Of a stretch of 5,396 nt of DNA, positions 1 to 5,396 are shown piece by piece; within the stretch, counting starts at the first letter, position 1, and each line of letters starts with the position of its first letter. Origin of the DNA: Hyphomicrobiales bacterium (lineage in GTDB: Bacteria; Pseudomonadota; Alphaproteobacteria; Rhodobacterales; Rhodobacteraceae); assembly GCA_003558415.1 (NCBI GenBank), contig PWLT01000471.1, positions 1 to 5,396 on the forward strand. Direction: 5' to 3'. Made by a program: the position numbers and the translations under genes. The notes under the pieces were generated by a model, which worked only from the letters and a program-made list of their open reading frames with translations, was not told the origin of the DNA and ran no database searches.

Positions 1-537
1 GGCGGCGATGTGACCGGCCGGATCATGCGCCGGCTCGGCGCGGTGCCCGTGCAGCTCCCGCCGACGGAGGCGCAGACCGCGATGGCGCGGGGCGTGGCAG
101 ATGGCATCACCTTCCCGTCCGAATCCATCGATTTCTTCGGCATCACGCCGGTGATCGAGTCGATCACCCGAATCCCCGGCGGGCTCTACACCGACACCTT
201 CTGGCTGGCCTTCAACGAAGACAGCTGGAACGGCTTGACCGAAGAGCAGCAGGCCGCCGTCAACAAGCACAGCGGCATGGCCGTCGCCCTGCTGGCCGGA
301 TGGGCCTGGACCAAAGGGGACGAGCTGGGCGAGGAGAAGCTTGAGGAGGCGGGCGTCGAGTTCATCACCCTGCCCGAGGAGGAGGTAGAGATCGCGCGCG
401 AGCGGCTGATGGACCTCGAGGCGGAGTGGCTCGAGGAAGCCTCCGAGCGCGGGCTGGATGGCGAGGAGATCCTCGAATACGCCCGCTCCATGGTGCGCCA
501 CTACTACGCCGACAAGACGGTGAACGTGCCCCAGTAA
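1..537 (+). CDS. dctP: TRAP transporter solute-binding protein, DctP family (3' part)
   Basis: This is the last 178 codons of a periplasmic binding protein; the reading frame is open from base 1, so the 5' end, signal peptide and N-terminal lobe lie outside the window. Full-length DctP proteins are about 320-350 residues, so roughly half is present. Family-like features are the segment LGAVPVQLPPTEAQTAMARG followed by VADGITFP (ligand-cleft strand and helix with the conserved 'G.(V/A)DG' turn), then a region rich in aromatic residues (TDTFWLAFNEDSW) and a long acidic helical tail (EEEVEIARERL...EAEWLEEA) typical of the C-terminal helices that pack across both lobes. The family binds a carboxylate-containing ligand in the periplasm and delivers it to the DctQ/DctM membrane unit. 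The dctQ and dctM genes downstream confirm the assignment. The ligand cannot be told from this fragment, since the usual carboxylate-binding arginine region is largely missing; 'dctP' is the generic symbol and does not imply C4-dicarboxylates. Confidence 0.9.
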   Translation, partial: GGDVTGRIMRRLGAVPVQLPPTEAQTAMARGVADGITFPSESIDFFGITPVIESITRIPGGLYTDTFWLAFNEDSWNGLTEEQQAAVNKHSGMAVALLAGWAWTKGDELGEEKLEEAGVEFITLPEEEVEIARERLMDLEAEWLEEASERGLDGEEILEYARSMVRHYYADKTVNVPQ

Positions 538-590
538 CCGGCGCGATGTGCGGGGCAAGGCGCGGCCCAACAGCCGGCACCTGTCCCATG

Positions 591-626
591 CGGCGTGGCG
601 TCTGCATCCGTGCAGTGGCCACGCCG
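591..626 (+). promoter_or_regulatory. Strong two-stage stem-loop between dctP and dctQ
   Basis: A perfect 9-bp outer stem (CGGCGTGGC at 591-599 with GCCACGCCG at 618-626) encloses a 2x2 internal loop and a perfect 5-bp inner stem (CTGCA at 602-606 with TGCAG at 611-615) closed by a TCCG tetraloop. It lies in the 136-bp dctP-dctQ gap, 53 bases after the dctP stop and 47 bases before the dctQ start. Only three T residues follow (GTTTC), so it is not a classical intrinsic terminator. A structure here could stop 3'-to-5' exonucleases and stabilise the dctP message, or act as a partial terminator, giving more binding protein than permease, as is known for the repeats between malE and malF in Escherichia coli. 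The structure is seen directly; the role is inferred. Confidence 0.6.
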
Positions 627-642
627 GTTTCACGAAACGCCC

Positions 643-656
643 GCGCCTGCGGCGCC
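643..656. repeat. 14-base GC-rich repeat, copy 1 (inverted-repeat core)
   Basis: GCGCCTGCGGCGCC contains a 5-bp inverted repeat (GCGCC-TGC-GGCGC). The identical 14-mer recurs at 2763-2776, in the other intergenic region of the window. The match stops exactly at 14 bases on both sides. It could be chance in GC-rich DNA. Confidence 0.3.
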
Positions 657-673
657 AACCCCGGCCAAGGCTC

Positions 674-1195
674 ATGACGCACGCGGTCCGCCCCATCGTG
701 AACCTGCTCGATCACTTCTTCACGCTGCTGGCCTGGGTGTCGGGGCTGCTTGCGGCGGGTGTCATGTTCGCGACCTTTGCCAATGTGGTCATGCGCTACG
801 TTTTCCGTGATCCGATCGGGGGCGTGTTCGAGATCACCGAGGTCGGGATGGGGCTGATCGTGTTCTTTGCCCTGCCCAAGATGATCCGCATGCGCGGGAA
901 CATCCGCGTGACCGTCGTGTTCGACAGGTTCCCCAGCGTGGTCCAGCGCTACGCGACTTTCGCGACCGAACTGCTGGGCGCGGGCATCTGCTGCTTCATA
1001 GCGTGGCGCATGTGGCTTTATGGCGAGCGGATCCTGCTCTACCGCGAGGTGACGATGGAGCTGCGCATACCCAAGGGGCTGATCGCGCAATCGATGTCAT
1101 TGCTGCTGGTGGCGGCGGCGGTGGCCTTCGTGATCTGCGCTCTCGAGGCGCTGGGGCGCTCAGGGCATTCCGGGCCGAGAGATTCAACCGCATGA
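674..1195 (+). CDS. dctQ: TRAP transporter small permease subunit, DctQ family
   Basis: A 173-residue inner-membrane protein, normal size for DctQ. Four hydrophobic segments are visible at about residues 15-38, 54-72, 94-115 and 136-158. Family-like sequence includes NVVMRYVF (37-44) at the end of segment 1, an acidic pair in FEITEVG before segment 2, and the LRIPKG turn (130-135) before segment 4. DctQ forms a complex with DctM and helps the substrate-loaded binding protein dock. The ATG at 674 is preferred because the hydrophobic domain begins right after it and AAGG lies 3 bases upstream (667-670). The frame stays open back to 548, but the extra 42 residues are basic, proline-rich and unlike the family. 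The Shine-Dalgarno is weak and very close, which may limit translation. The stop overlaps the dctM start (ATGA), indicating translational coupling. Confidence 0.93.
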   Translation: MTHAVRPIVNLLDHFFTLLAWVSGLLAAGVMFATFANVVMRYVFRDPIGGVFEITEVGMGLIVFFALPKMIRMRGNIRVTVVFDRFPSVVQRYATFATELLGAGICCFIAWRMWLYGERILLYREVTMELRIPKGLIAQSMSLLLVAAAVAFVICALEALGRSGHSGPRDSTA

Positions 1196-2496
1196 GTGGT
1201 GTGTGGGAAATCTCGGCGCTCGCCTTTGCCGGCGTTTTCGGGCTGATGATGCTCGGGATGCCCATTGCCTTTGCCATGCTGCTCATTGGCCTCGGCGGGA
1301 TCTGGCTGAGCATCTCCGAGCGCACGGCGATGGGCATGATCGGGCAGCTGCCCTTCAACGCCACCATGTCCTACGAGCTTTCGGTGCTGCCCATGTTCAT
1401 ACTGATGGGCGTGCTCGTGACCCGCGCCCGGATGTCGCAGGATCTCTATCGCTTGTGTCACGGCTTCGTCGGGCATCGGCGCGGCGGCCTGGCCTCCGCC
1501 ACGATCCTGGCCTGCGGCGGGTTCTCCGCGCTCAGCGGGTCGTCCATCGCCACGGCGGCGACCATGGCGAAGGTGGCCATCCCCGAAATGCGCCGCTACG
1601 GGTATTCGGACGGCCTTGCCGCCTCGGCGGTGGCTGCGGGCGGCACGCTGGGCATCCTGATCCCGCCTTCGGTGATCCTTGTGCTCTATGGCATCGCGAC
1701 GGGCACCGATATCGGGATGCTCTTCATCGCGGGCATCGTGCCCGGCGTTCTGGCCATCGTGCTCTATCTGGCGGTGGTGTCCATCATGGCGCGCCTTCAA
1801 CCCGACTCCGCGCCTGCCGCGCCGAAGGTGCCCTGGAGCGAGCGGTTCCGGTATCTCGGGAGCGTCGGGCCGATCCTGCTTCTGTTCATCCTGATCATCG
1901 GCGGGCTGTATCAGGGTGTGTTCACCCCGACCGAGGCCGGGGGCGTGGGCGCCACGGGCGCGCTGTTCTTCGCGCTGTGGCGCCGGACACTGAGCTTTCG
2001 CGCCTTCATCGACTCGCTGGTCGAGACGGTGACGACCACGGCCAGCCTGTTTCTCGTGCTGATCGGCGCGCTGGTGTTTTCCAACTTCATCAATCTGATC
2101 GGCCTGCCGGGGGCCTTGTCGGATCTGATCCGCTCGCTGGGCCTGCCGCCGCTGTCGGTTATTCTTCTGATACTGCTGATATATTTCATCCTCGGCATGT
2201 TCATGGAAAGCCTGTCGATGATCCTCCTGACGATCCCGATCTTCTTTCCGATCGTGGTGGAGCTGGGCTTCGATCCGATCTGGTTCGGCATCTTCGCCGT
2301 GATGGTGACGGAGCTGTCATTGGTCACGCCGCCGGTTGGACTGAACCTGTTCGTGATACGAAGCGTCATCGGCAACATTTCCATCGGGGCGATCTATCGC
2401 GGGATTGTTCCGTTCATCCTCGCGGATGTGGTGCGCATCCTGCTGATCATCGCCTTCCCGGCGCTCGTGCTTTTTCTTCCGATGTCCGCGGGTTGA
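1192..2496 (+). CDS. dctM: TRAP transporter large permease subunit, DctM family
   Basis: A 434-residue polytopic inner-membrane protein of full family length. It forms the transport domain of the TRAP carrier, moving substrate together with Na+ by an elevator mechanism known from SiaQM structures. Hallmarks visible here are FSALSGSSIATAATM (111-125), GILIPPSV (154-161), GVFTPTEAGGVGA (242-254) and VTPPVGLNLFV (378-388). The helix-turn-helix hairpins containing GSS and TPPVG belong to the substrate and sodium sites in this family, and both are intact. The hydrophobic profile runs nearly the whole length, broken by a hydrophilic loop at about 203-220. The ATG at 1192 overlaps the dctQ stop by 4 bases and has a purine-rich GAGAGA at 1177-1182. 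The frame is open upstream to 1003, but that part overlaps dctQ and does not resemble the family. The substrate is unknown. Confidence 0.96.
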   Translation: MSGVWEISALAFAGVFGLMMLGMPIAFAMLLIGLGGIWLSISERTAMGMIGQLPFNATMSYELSVLPMFILMGVLVTRARMSQDLYRLCHGFVGHRRGGLASATILACGGFSALSGSSIATAATMAKVAIPEMRRYGYSDGLAASAVAAGGTLGILIPPSVILVLYGIATGTDIGMLFIAGIVPGVLAIVLYLAVVSIMARLQPDSAPAAPKVPWSERFRYLGSVGPILLLFILIIGGLYQGVFTPTEAGGVGATGALFFALWRRTLSFRAFIDSLVETVTTTASLFLVLIGALVFSNFINLIGLPGALSDLIRSLGLPPLSVILLILLIYFILGMFMESLSMILLTIPIFFPIVVELGFDPIWFGIFAVMVTELSLVTPPVGLNLFVIRSVIGNISIGAIYRGIVPFILADVVRILLIIAFPALVLFLPMSAG

Positions 2497-2779
2497 GCGG
2501 CGTACCGACTTGTCACAGGCGATCTCTGGCGCGCTCTCGTGTCAGAAGGCTATTGGGCAGGCTCAGGCGTCTGGATCCCGAGATGATACATGGCCGGCAG
2601 TATGGAATGCGCTTTTGGCGCTGGACAGCTTCACGCGGCAGTCTTGACAAGGGGGGCGAGCGTTGCGGTCGAGGCGTGCGGTGCATCCGCTGGTGGTGGG
2701 GTATCGCGCGGGGAGCGGCCTCTGCGATCGGGCCCACGACACCGCCTTTGCGCTCATCGGCAGCGCCTGCGGCGCCGGA
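2497..2779. other. Convergent intergenic region, no gene recognised
   Basis: These 283 bases separate the 3' ends of dctM (+) and the co-polymerase gene (-). Short open frames cross it on both strands, but their products are arginine/proline-rich with no recognisable motif or hydrophobic pattern. I looked for intrinsic terminators serving either neighbour and found only short stems without T-runs: GCGC-TTTTG-GCGC at 2609-2621, GCGG-TGCAT-CCGC at 2678-2690, and GCGCC-TGC-GGCGC at 2763-2775. Termination may be Rho-dependent or occur through convergent transcription. No tRNA-like cloverleaf or mobile-element end was seen. Confidence 0.6.
2763..2776. repeat. 14-base GC-rich repeat, copy 2, beside the co-polymerase stop
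   Basis: This is the second exact copy of GCGCCTGCGGCGCC (first at 643-656). It sits a few bases beyond the stop codon of the minus-strand gene, where its 5-bp stem and 3-base loop could form a small hairpin in that transcript. No T-run follows on the minus strand, so it is not a convincing terminator. Confidence 0.3.
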
Positions 2780-4078
2780 TCAGCCCGCGTTCCCCAGCGT
2801 CAGCGCGGCCGCCAAGAGTATGGCCATCGCAAGGGCGATGAAAGCGCCGAGCCGAAACAGGTGTTGGCGGCGCCGCTCCAAGGGCGTCTGAACGAAGGGG
2901 ATCGACACCACCGGACGCAGGTCCAATGCACGGCGCATCTGCGCGGCGCTCCGCACGACCGGGTTGAGAAATTCCAGAACCATCGCGATCACGAAGGCGA
3001 CACCAGCGCTGAGCATCGTCCCCGCCACGGCGATGTTTCTTCGGCTCGAACCTGACGGATATTCGGGCGCCATCGCCGTTTCCAGGATTTCGAAGCGTTC
3101 CGCCCGTTGCTCGGTCTCCAGCCGCTGGCCCATCTCGGCTTCGGCACGGCGGTTCGTGGCGACGCTGTACTGATCGCGCAACTGCTGCAACCGACGCTCT
3201 TGGGCGCTGAGCGTGCGTTCGATCTCCGGCGTGCGCCGGATCGTGTCGAGGATCTCCTCGATATTCGCCTGAAGCAGGGCACGCTCTTCCGAAAGGTCCG
3301 CCAGTTCGTCATCTATCTGATCGATCTGACGCTGCACCACGCCGCGCGCAGGTTCGCTTGCCAGCGTCGCGCGCTCGCGCTCCAGTGCGGCGATCTCGCT
3401 GTCGAGGTCCAGCACCCGCTCGCGCAGCCGCGTCAGCCGGTCACGGCGGCTGGAAAGCGTGTCGGGGAGCAGTTCGTCGTTCTCCACCTTGAAATCCCTG
3501 ACCTCCTCTTCGAGCGCATCGATCTCCGCGCCGAGACGGCGTTCCTCGGCCGAGTAGAACTCCAGCACTGATTGCGTCCGCTCCTCGCTGCCGCGCGCGC
3601 GCAGCTCCATCACGCTGGCCGCCAGATCGTTGGCGACCATGGCGGCCAGCTCGGGCGAGTCCAGACGCGCGGTGATGCGCAGGGCCGAAACGTTTCCGGA
3701 CTGACCGGTAATCCGCACCGATTCGACGCTTTGCATCGAAACCGAAGCGCGGAACGCCGTGACCCTGTCGCTTTCCGACATTGCCGGCGCGTCGGCGAAC
3801 AGGCCGTAATCCTCAATCATGGCCAGGACATTGTCGCGCGCCATCAGGCGTTGCTGGATCTGCTGGATCAGGCGCGCCGCCGCCTGTCCGCCGGTCCCCG
3901 CGGCTTCTTCCACCGGCGGGGTGGTGATCTCCAGCACCGAGGTCGCCTCGTAGACGTGCTGCTGCTGAAGGGCGTAGAAGACCGAGCCGACGACCCCGAG
4001 GCTGATCACCAGCATCAGGAGAGCGGCGCGCCTGCGCAGCATGTCCAGAAGCTCCGCGAAACTGCCTATCGGTCCCAT
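2780..4078 (-). CDS. Wzz/GumC-type polysaccharide co-polymerase (chain-length determinant), no kinase domain
   Basis: A 432-residue inner-membrane protein predicted to control chain length or export of a surface polysaccharide. In order: a short cytoplasmic N-terminus (FAELLDMLRRR); a first membrane helix at about 19-38; a Wzz-like start of the periplasmic domain (YEATSVLEI, 43-51); a small alpha/beta part to about 165; a long charged coiled coil at about 176-325 with a break near 241-247; a proline-containing motif before the second helix (APEYPSG, 337-343); a second membrane helix at about 348-370; a cytoplasmic segment NPVVRSAAQMRRALDLRPVV (372-391) resembling the linker that leads into bacterial tyrosine kinases; and a third hydrophobic segment at about 409-428 at the very end. 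No Walker motifs or tyrosine cluster are present, so it is not a kinase fusion. The start at 4078 has AAGGGA at 4092-4087, 8 bases upstream. No glycosyltransferase or export gene is adjacent. Family assignment is firm; the polysaccharide is unknown. Confidence 0.85.
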   Translation of the reverse strand: MGPIGSFAELLDMLRRRAALLMLVISLGVVGSVFYALQQQHVYEATSVLEITTPPVEEAAGTGGQAAARLIQQIQQRLMARDNVLAMIEDYGLFADAPAMSESDRVTAFRASVSMQSVESVRITGQSGNVSALRITARLDSPELAAMVANDLAASVMELRARGSEERTQSVLEFYSAEERRLGAEIDALEEEVRDFKVENDELLPDTLSSRRDRLTRLRERVLDLDSEIAALERERATLASEPARGVVQRQIDQIDDELADLSEERALLQANIEEILDTIRRTPEIERTLSAQERRLQQLRDQYSVATNRRAEAEMGQRLETEQRAERFEILETAMAPEYPSGSSRRNIAVAGTMLSAGVAFVIAMVLEFLNPVVRSAAQMRRALDLRPVVSIPFVQTPLERRRQHLFRLGAFIALAMAILLAAALTLGNAG

Positions 4079-4086
4079 CGTCGCAT

Positions 4087-4092
4087 TCCCTT
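4087..4092 (-). promoter_or_regulatory. Ribosome-binding site of the co-polymerase gene
   Basis: AAGGGA on the minus strand, 8 bases upstream of the ATG at 4078. It fixes this start. Another ATG 8 bases upstream (4086-4084) is out of frame. Confidence 0.7.
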
Positions 4093-4100
4093 GCCTGCCT

Positions 4101-4140
4101 GCACCCTGCCCCGCCCGGTTCGAACAATCCCGGCAGGTGC
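4101..4140 (-). promoter_or_regulatory. Possible leader stem-loop ahead of the co-polymerase gene
   Basis: On the minus strand GCACCTGCC (4140-4132) can pair with GGCAGGGTGC (4110-4101), giving 9 base pairs with one bulged G and a 21-base loop. The loop contains the 8-base palindrome GTTCGAAC (4118-4125). The stem ends 8 bases before the AAGGGA ribosome-binding site (4092-4087), so it could affect translation initiation or message stability. The pairing is seen in the sequence; a regulatory role is speculative. Confidence 0.35.
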
Positions 4141-4183
4141 CCCCTCCGGGCGCCCGGCTGATCCGAATTCCTACACCAGCGAC

Positions 4184-4194
4184 CCACTGAGTGG
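4184..4194. promoter_or_regulatory. Perfect short palindrome near the predicted transcription start
   Basis: CCACT-G-AGTGG has perfect 5-base arms around a single central base. It falls at about the expected +1 position of the minus-strand promoter proposed at 4201-4229, a common location for a repressor site. No known regulator motif is recognised, and a palindrome this short can arise by chance. Confidence 0.25.
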
Positions 4195-4200
4195 CAGCGA

Positions 4201-4229
4201 ATTATGGGCAAATCTTGGTGAACTCCCAA
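4201..4229 (-). promoter_or_regulatory. Candidate sigma-70-type promoter for the co-polymerase gene
   Basis: On the minus strand TTGGGA (4229-4224; four of six matches to TTGACA) is followed after exactly 17 bases by CATAAT (4206-4201; five of six matches to TATAAT). This is the most AT-rich part of the divergent region. Transcription would begin near 4194, leaving a leader of about 115 bases that contains the stem-loop at 4101-4140. Inverted half-sites TTGG (4215-4218) and CCAA (4226-4229) lie in and around the spacer and could be an operator. Confidence 0.45.
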
Positions 4230-4273
4230 CAATCGCATGGCGTTCGCGGCAGTTCGGGATACGACGCGGCGCC

Positions 4274-4300
4274 TTCACTCGCCCGCGGGGATAGGATAAC
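4274..4300 (+). promoter_or_regulatory. Weak candidate promoter for serS
   Basis: TTCACT (4274-4279) and GATAAC (4295-4300) each match the sigma-70 consensus at four of six positions, but the spacer is only 15 bases. If used, transcription would start near 4307 and the leader would be about 28 bases. There is no T-box-like leader or room for one at that start. This is the best plus-strand candidate I could find in the gap, but it is a poor one. Confidence 0.2.
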
Positions 4301-4324
4301 AGATGCGCGATGTCCCGACACGGC

Positions 4325-4328
4325 GGAG
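4325..4328 (+). promoter_or_regulatory. Ribosome-binding site of serS
   Basis: GGAG, 6 bases upstream of the ATG at 4335. It selects this start over ATGs at 4303, 4310 and 4339, all of which are out of frame with the synthetase. Confidence 0.7.
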
Positions 4329-4334
4329 CCGACC

Positions 4335-5396
4335 ATGCATGACATACGCGCCATCCGCGACGACCCAGAGGCGTTCGATGCCGCACTCGCGCGGCGCGGA
4401 CTTGAGCCGGCCTCGCCCGAGCTGCTGGCCATTGACGCGGCGCGACGCGCGAAGATCCACGCCGCCGAAGAGGCGAAGGCCGCGCAGAACGCCGCCTCGA
4501 AACAGGTCGGCGCAGCCAAGGCACGCGGCGACGAGGCCGAATTCGAACGCCTGCGCGCGCTGGTGGCCGAGAAGAAGGCCGAGTTGGCGCGGCTGGAGGA
4601 GGAGGCGCGCAGCGAGGACGCAAGGCTGCGCGACATGCTGCTGAACATCCCCAACCTGCCGCTCGACGACGTGCCCGAAGGCGCCGATGAGGATGCCAAT
4701 GTCGAGTTGCGCCGCCACGGCACGCCGCCGGAATTCGATTTCGCGCCGAAGGAACATTTCGAGATCGCGGGCGTGGCGCAGGGCATGGATTTCGAGACCG
4801 CCGCGAAGCTTTCAGGCTCGCGCTTTGTCGTCCTGTCGGGTGCGGTGGCGCGCATTCACCGGGCGCTGGCGCAGTTCATGCTCGATGTGCATACGTTCGA
4901 GAACGGGCTGCGCGAGACCTGGACACCGGTTCTGGTGCGCGACGAGATGATGCTGGGCACCGGTCAGCTGCCCAAATTCGGCGAGGACAGCTATCGCACC
5001 ACCAATGGCTGGTGGCTGGTGCCCACCGCCGAGGTGACGCTGACCAATATCGTGGCCGGCGAGATCGTCGAGGAAAGCCATCTGCCGCGCCGCTACGTCG
5101 CCCATACCCAGTGCTTTCGCTCCGAGGCCGGCTCGGCGGGCAAGGACACGCGCGGCATGCTGCGCCAGCACCAGTTCGAGAAGGTGGAGATGGTCTCGAT
5201 CACCACACCCGAGGCCAGCCTTGATGAACACGCGCGCATGACGCGGCTGGCCGAGGATATCCTCGAGCGGCTGGGCCTTGCCTATCGCACCATGGTGCTG
5301 TGCACCGGCGACATGGGATTCGGCGCGCGCAAGACCCATGACATCGAGGTCTGGCTGCCGGGGCAGAACACCTATCGCGAGATCAGCTCGGTCTCA
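4335..5396 (+). CDS. serS: Seryl-tRNA synthetase (3' end outside window)
   Basis: The frame is open from the ATG at 4335 to the last base: 354 codons, about 80% of a typical 430-residue bacterial SerRS. This class II cytoplasmic enzyme activates serine with ATP and charges tRNA-Ser (also tRNA-Sec where present). The N-terminus [14 protein letters not shown] matches the family, followed by the two-helix coiled-coil arm that contacts the long variable arm of tRNA-Ser (about 30-100) and the LLNIPNLP linker (102-109). In the catalytic domain are HFEIAG (141-146), [10 protein letters not shown] (206-215), the serine-binding PTAEV loop (230-234), and motif 2, running from FRSEAG (261-266) through RQHQFEKVE (277-285), with the expected arginine and glutamates. 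The sequence ends at YREISSVS, just before the region leading to motif 3, so motif 3 is not visible. There is no sign of frameshift or decay. The upstream gene is divergent, so serS has its own promoter. Confidence 0.97.
   Translation, partial: MHDIRAIRDDPEAFDAALARRGLEPASPELLAIDAARRAKIHAAEEAKAAQNAASKQVGAAKARGDEAEFERLRALVAEKKAELARLEEEARSEDARLRDMLLNIPNLPLDDVPEGADEDANVELRRHGTPPEFDFAPKEHFEIAGVAQGMDFETAAKLSGSRFVVLSGAVARIHRALAQFMLDVHTFENGLRETWTPVLVRDEMMLGTGQLPKFGEDSYRTTNGWWLVPTAEVTLTNIVAGEIVEESHLPRRYVAHTQCFRSEAGSAGKDTRGMLRQHQFEKVEMVSITTPEASLDEHARMTRLAEDILERLGLAYRTMVLCTGDMGFGARKTHDIEVWLPGQNTYREISSVS

Noticed and set aside
548..673. In-frame upstream extension of dctQ starting at 548
   Set aside because: It would add 42 basic, proline-rich residues before the first membrane segment, unlike the family, and would run through the stem-loop at 591-626. 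The ATG at 674 gives a normal DctQ length.
1039..1800. Long open frame on the minus strand opposite dctQ/dctM
   Set aside because: Arg/His/Gly-rich low-complexity product antisense to well-supported membrane protein genes.
2644..2649. Perfect TTGACA (-35-like) on the plus strand
   Set aside because: No -10-like sequence lies at 16-18 bases downstream, where the DNA is GC-rich, and there is no plus-strand gene to serve.
2513..2737. Small minus-strand open frame in the intergenic region, beginning with residues MGPI like the co-polymerase
   Set aside because: The four-residue similarity is not extended. The product is Arg/Pro-rich with no pattern, and there is no good ribosome-binding site. 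A duplicated gene start is not supported.
2590..2841. Plus-strand 83-codon open frame in the convergent gap
   Set aside because: It extends into the 3' end of the co-polymerase gene and has a low-complexity Arg/Ser/Gly product. No recognisable domain.
1203..2891. A 562-codon open frame on the plus strand
   Set aside because: It runs in another frame over nearly all of dctM. Its product is rich in Arg, His, Asp and Gly with no family features, the usual out-of-frame product of GC-rich coding DNA. DctM motifs are clear in the true frame.
4117..4125. GGTTCGAAC, resembling the T-loop of a tRNA gene and hence a possible tRNA remnant or attachment site
   Set aside because: The flanks do not form a 5-bp T-stem or an acceptor stem on either strand, and there is no matching repeat elsewhere in the window. 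It is better explained as a palindrome in the leader loop.
3107..4294. Two consecutive plus-strand open frames antisense to the co-polymerase gene (3107-3571 and 3572-4294)
   Set aside because: They mirror the codon pattern of the minus-strand gene, whose membrane helices and coiled coil are coherent. No motif supports the antisense products.
1..5396. CRISPR arrays, insertion sequences, toxin-antitoxin or phage genes
   Set aside because: No spaced direct repeats, transposase motifs, target-site duplications or small paired genes were seen. Composition is uniform and the gene content is ordinary.

Overview
The window looks like chromosomal DNA from a GC-rich alphaproteobacterium, most likely of the Rhodobacteraceae/Roseobacter group. 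The grounds are the high GC content with strong G/C third-position bias, a tripartite TRAP transporter operon, and a SerRS sequence of proteobacterial type. The lineage call is inference from composition and family resemblance, not from a database search.

Layout. Positions 1-2496 (+ strand) hold the end of a dctP-type solute-binding protein gene (5' end outside the window), then dctQ (small permease) and dctM (large permease). Together they form a dctPQM TRAP operon for sodium-driven uptake of an organic anion. dctQ and dctM overlap by an ATGA. A 136-bp gap separates dctP from dctQ and contains a strong stem-loop, which suggests that the abundant periplasmic protein is expressed differently from the two membrane subunits. 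Positions 2497-2779 are a 283-bp convergent intergenic region in which I see no convincing gene or terminator.

Positions 2780-4078 (- strand) encode a 432-residue Wzz/GumC-type polysaccharide co-polymerase. It has two canonical membrane anchors around a long periplasmic coiled coil, plus a third C-terminal hydrophobic segment where related proteins have a tyrosine-kinase domain or simply end. It has no polysaccharide neighbour here. A 256-bp divergent region (4079-4334) carries its putative promoter and a structured leader, then the start of serS (4335 to the window end, + strand, 354 codons present), which encodes seryl-tRNA synthetase.

The three blocks (TRAP uptake, polysaccharide chain-length control, tRNA charging) do not form one pathway. 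The window is mostly ordinary genome content. I found no new system; the points most worth checking are the dctP-dctQ stem-loop, the three-membrane-segment co-polymerase, and the promoter and leader structures ahead of it.
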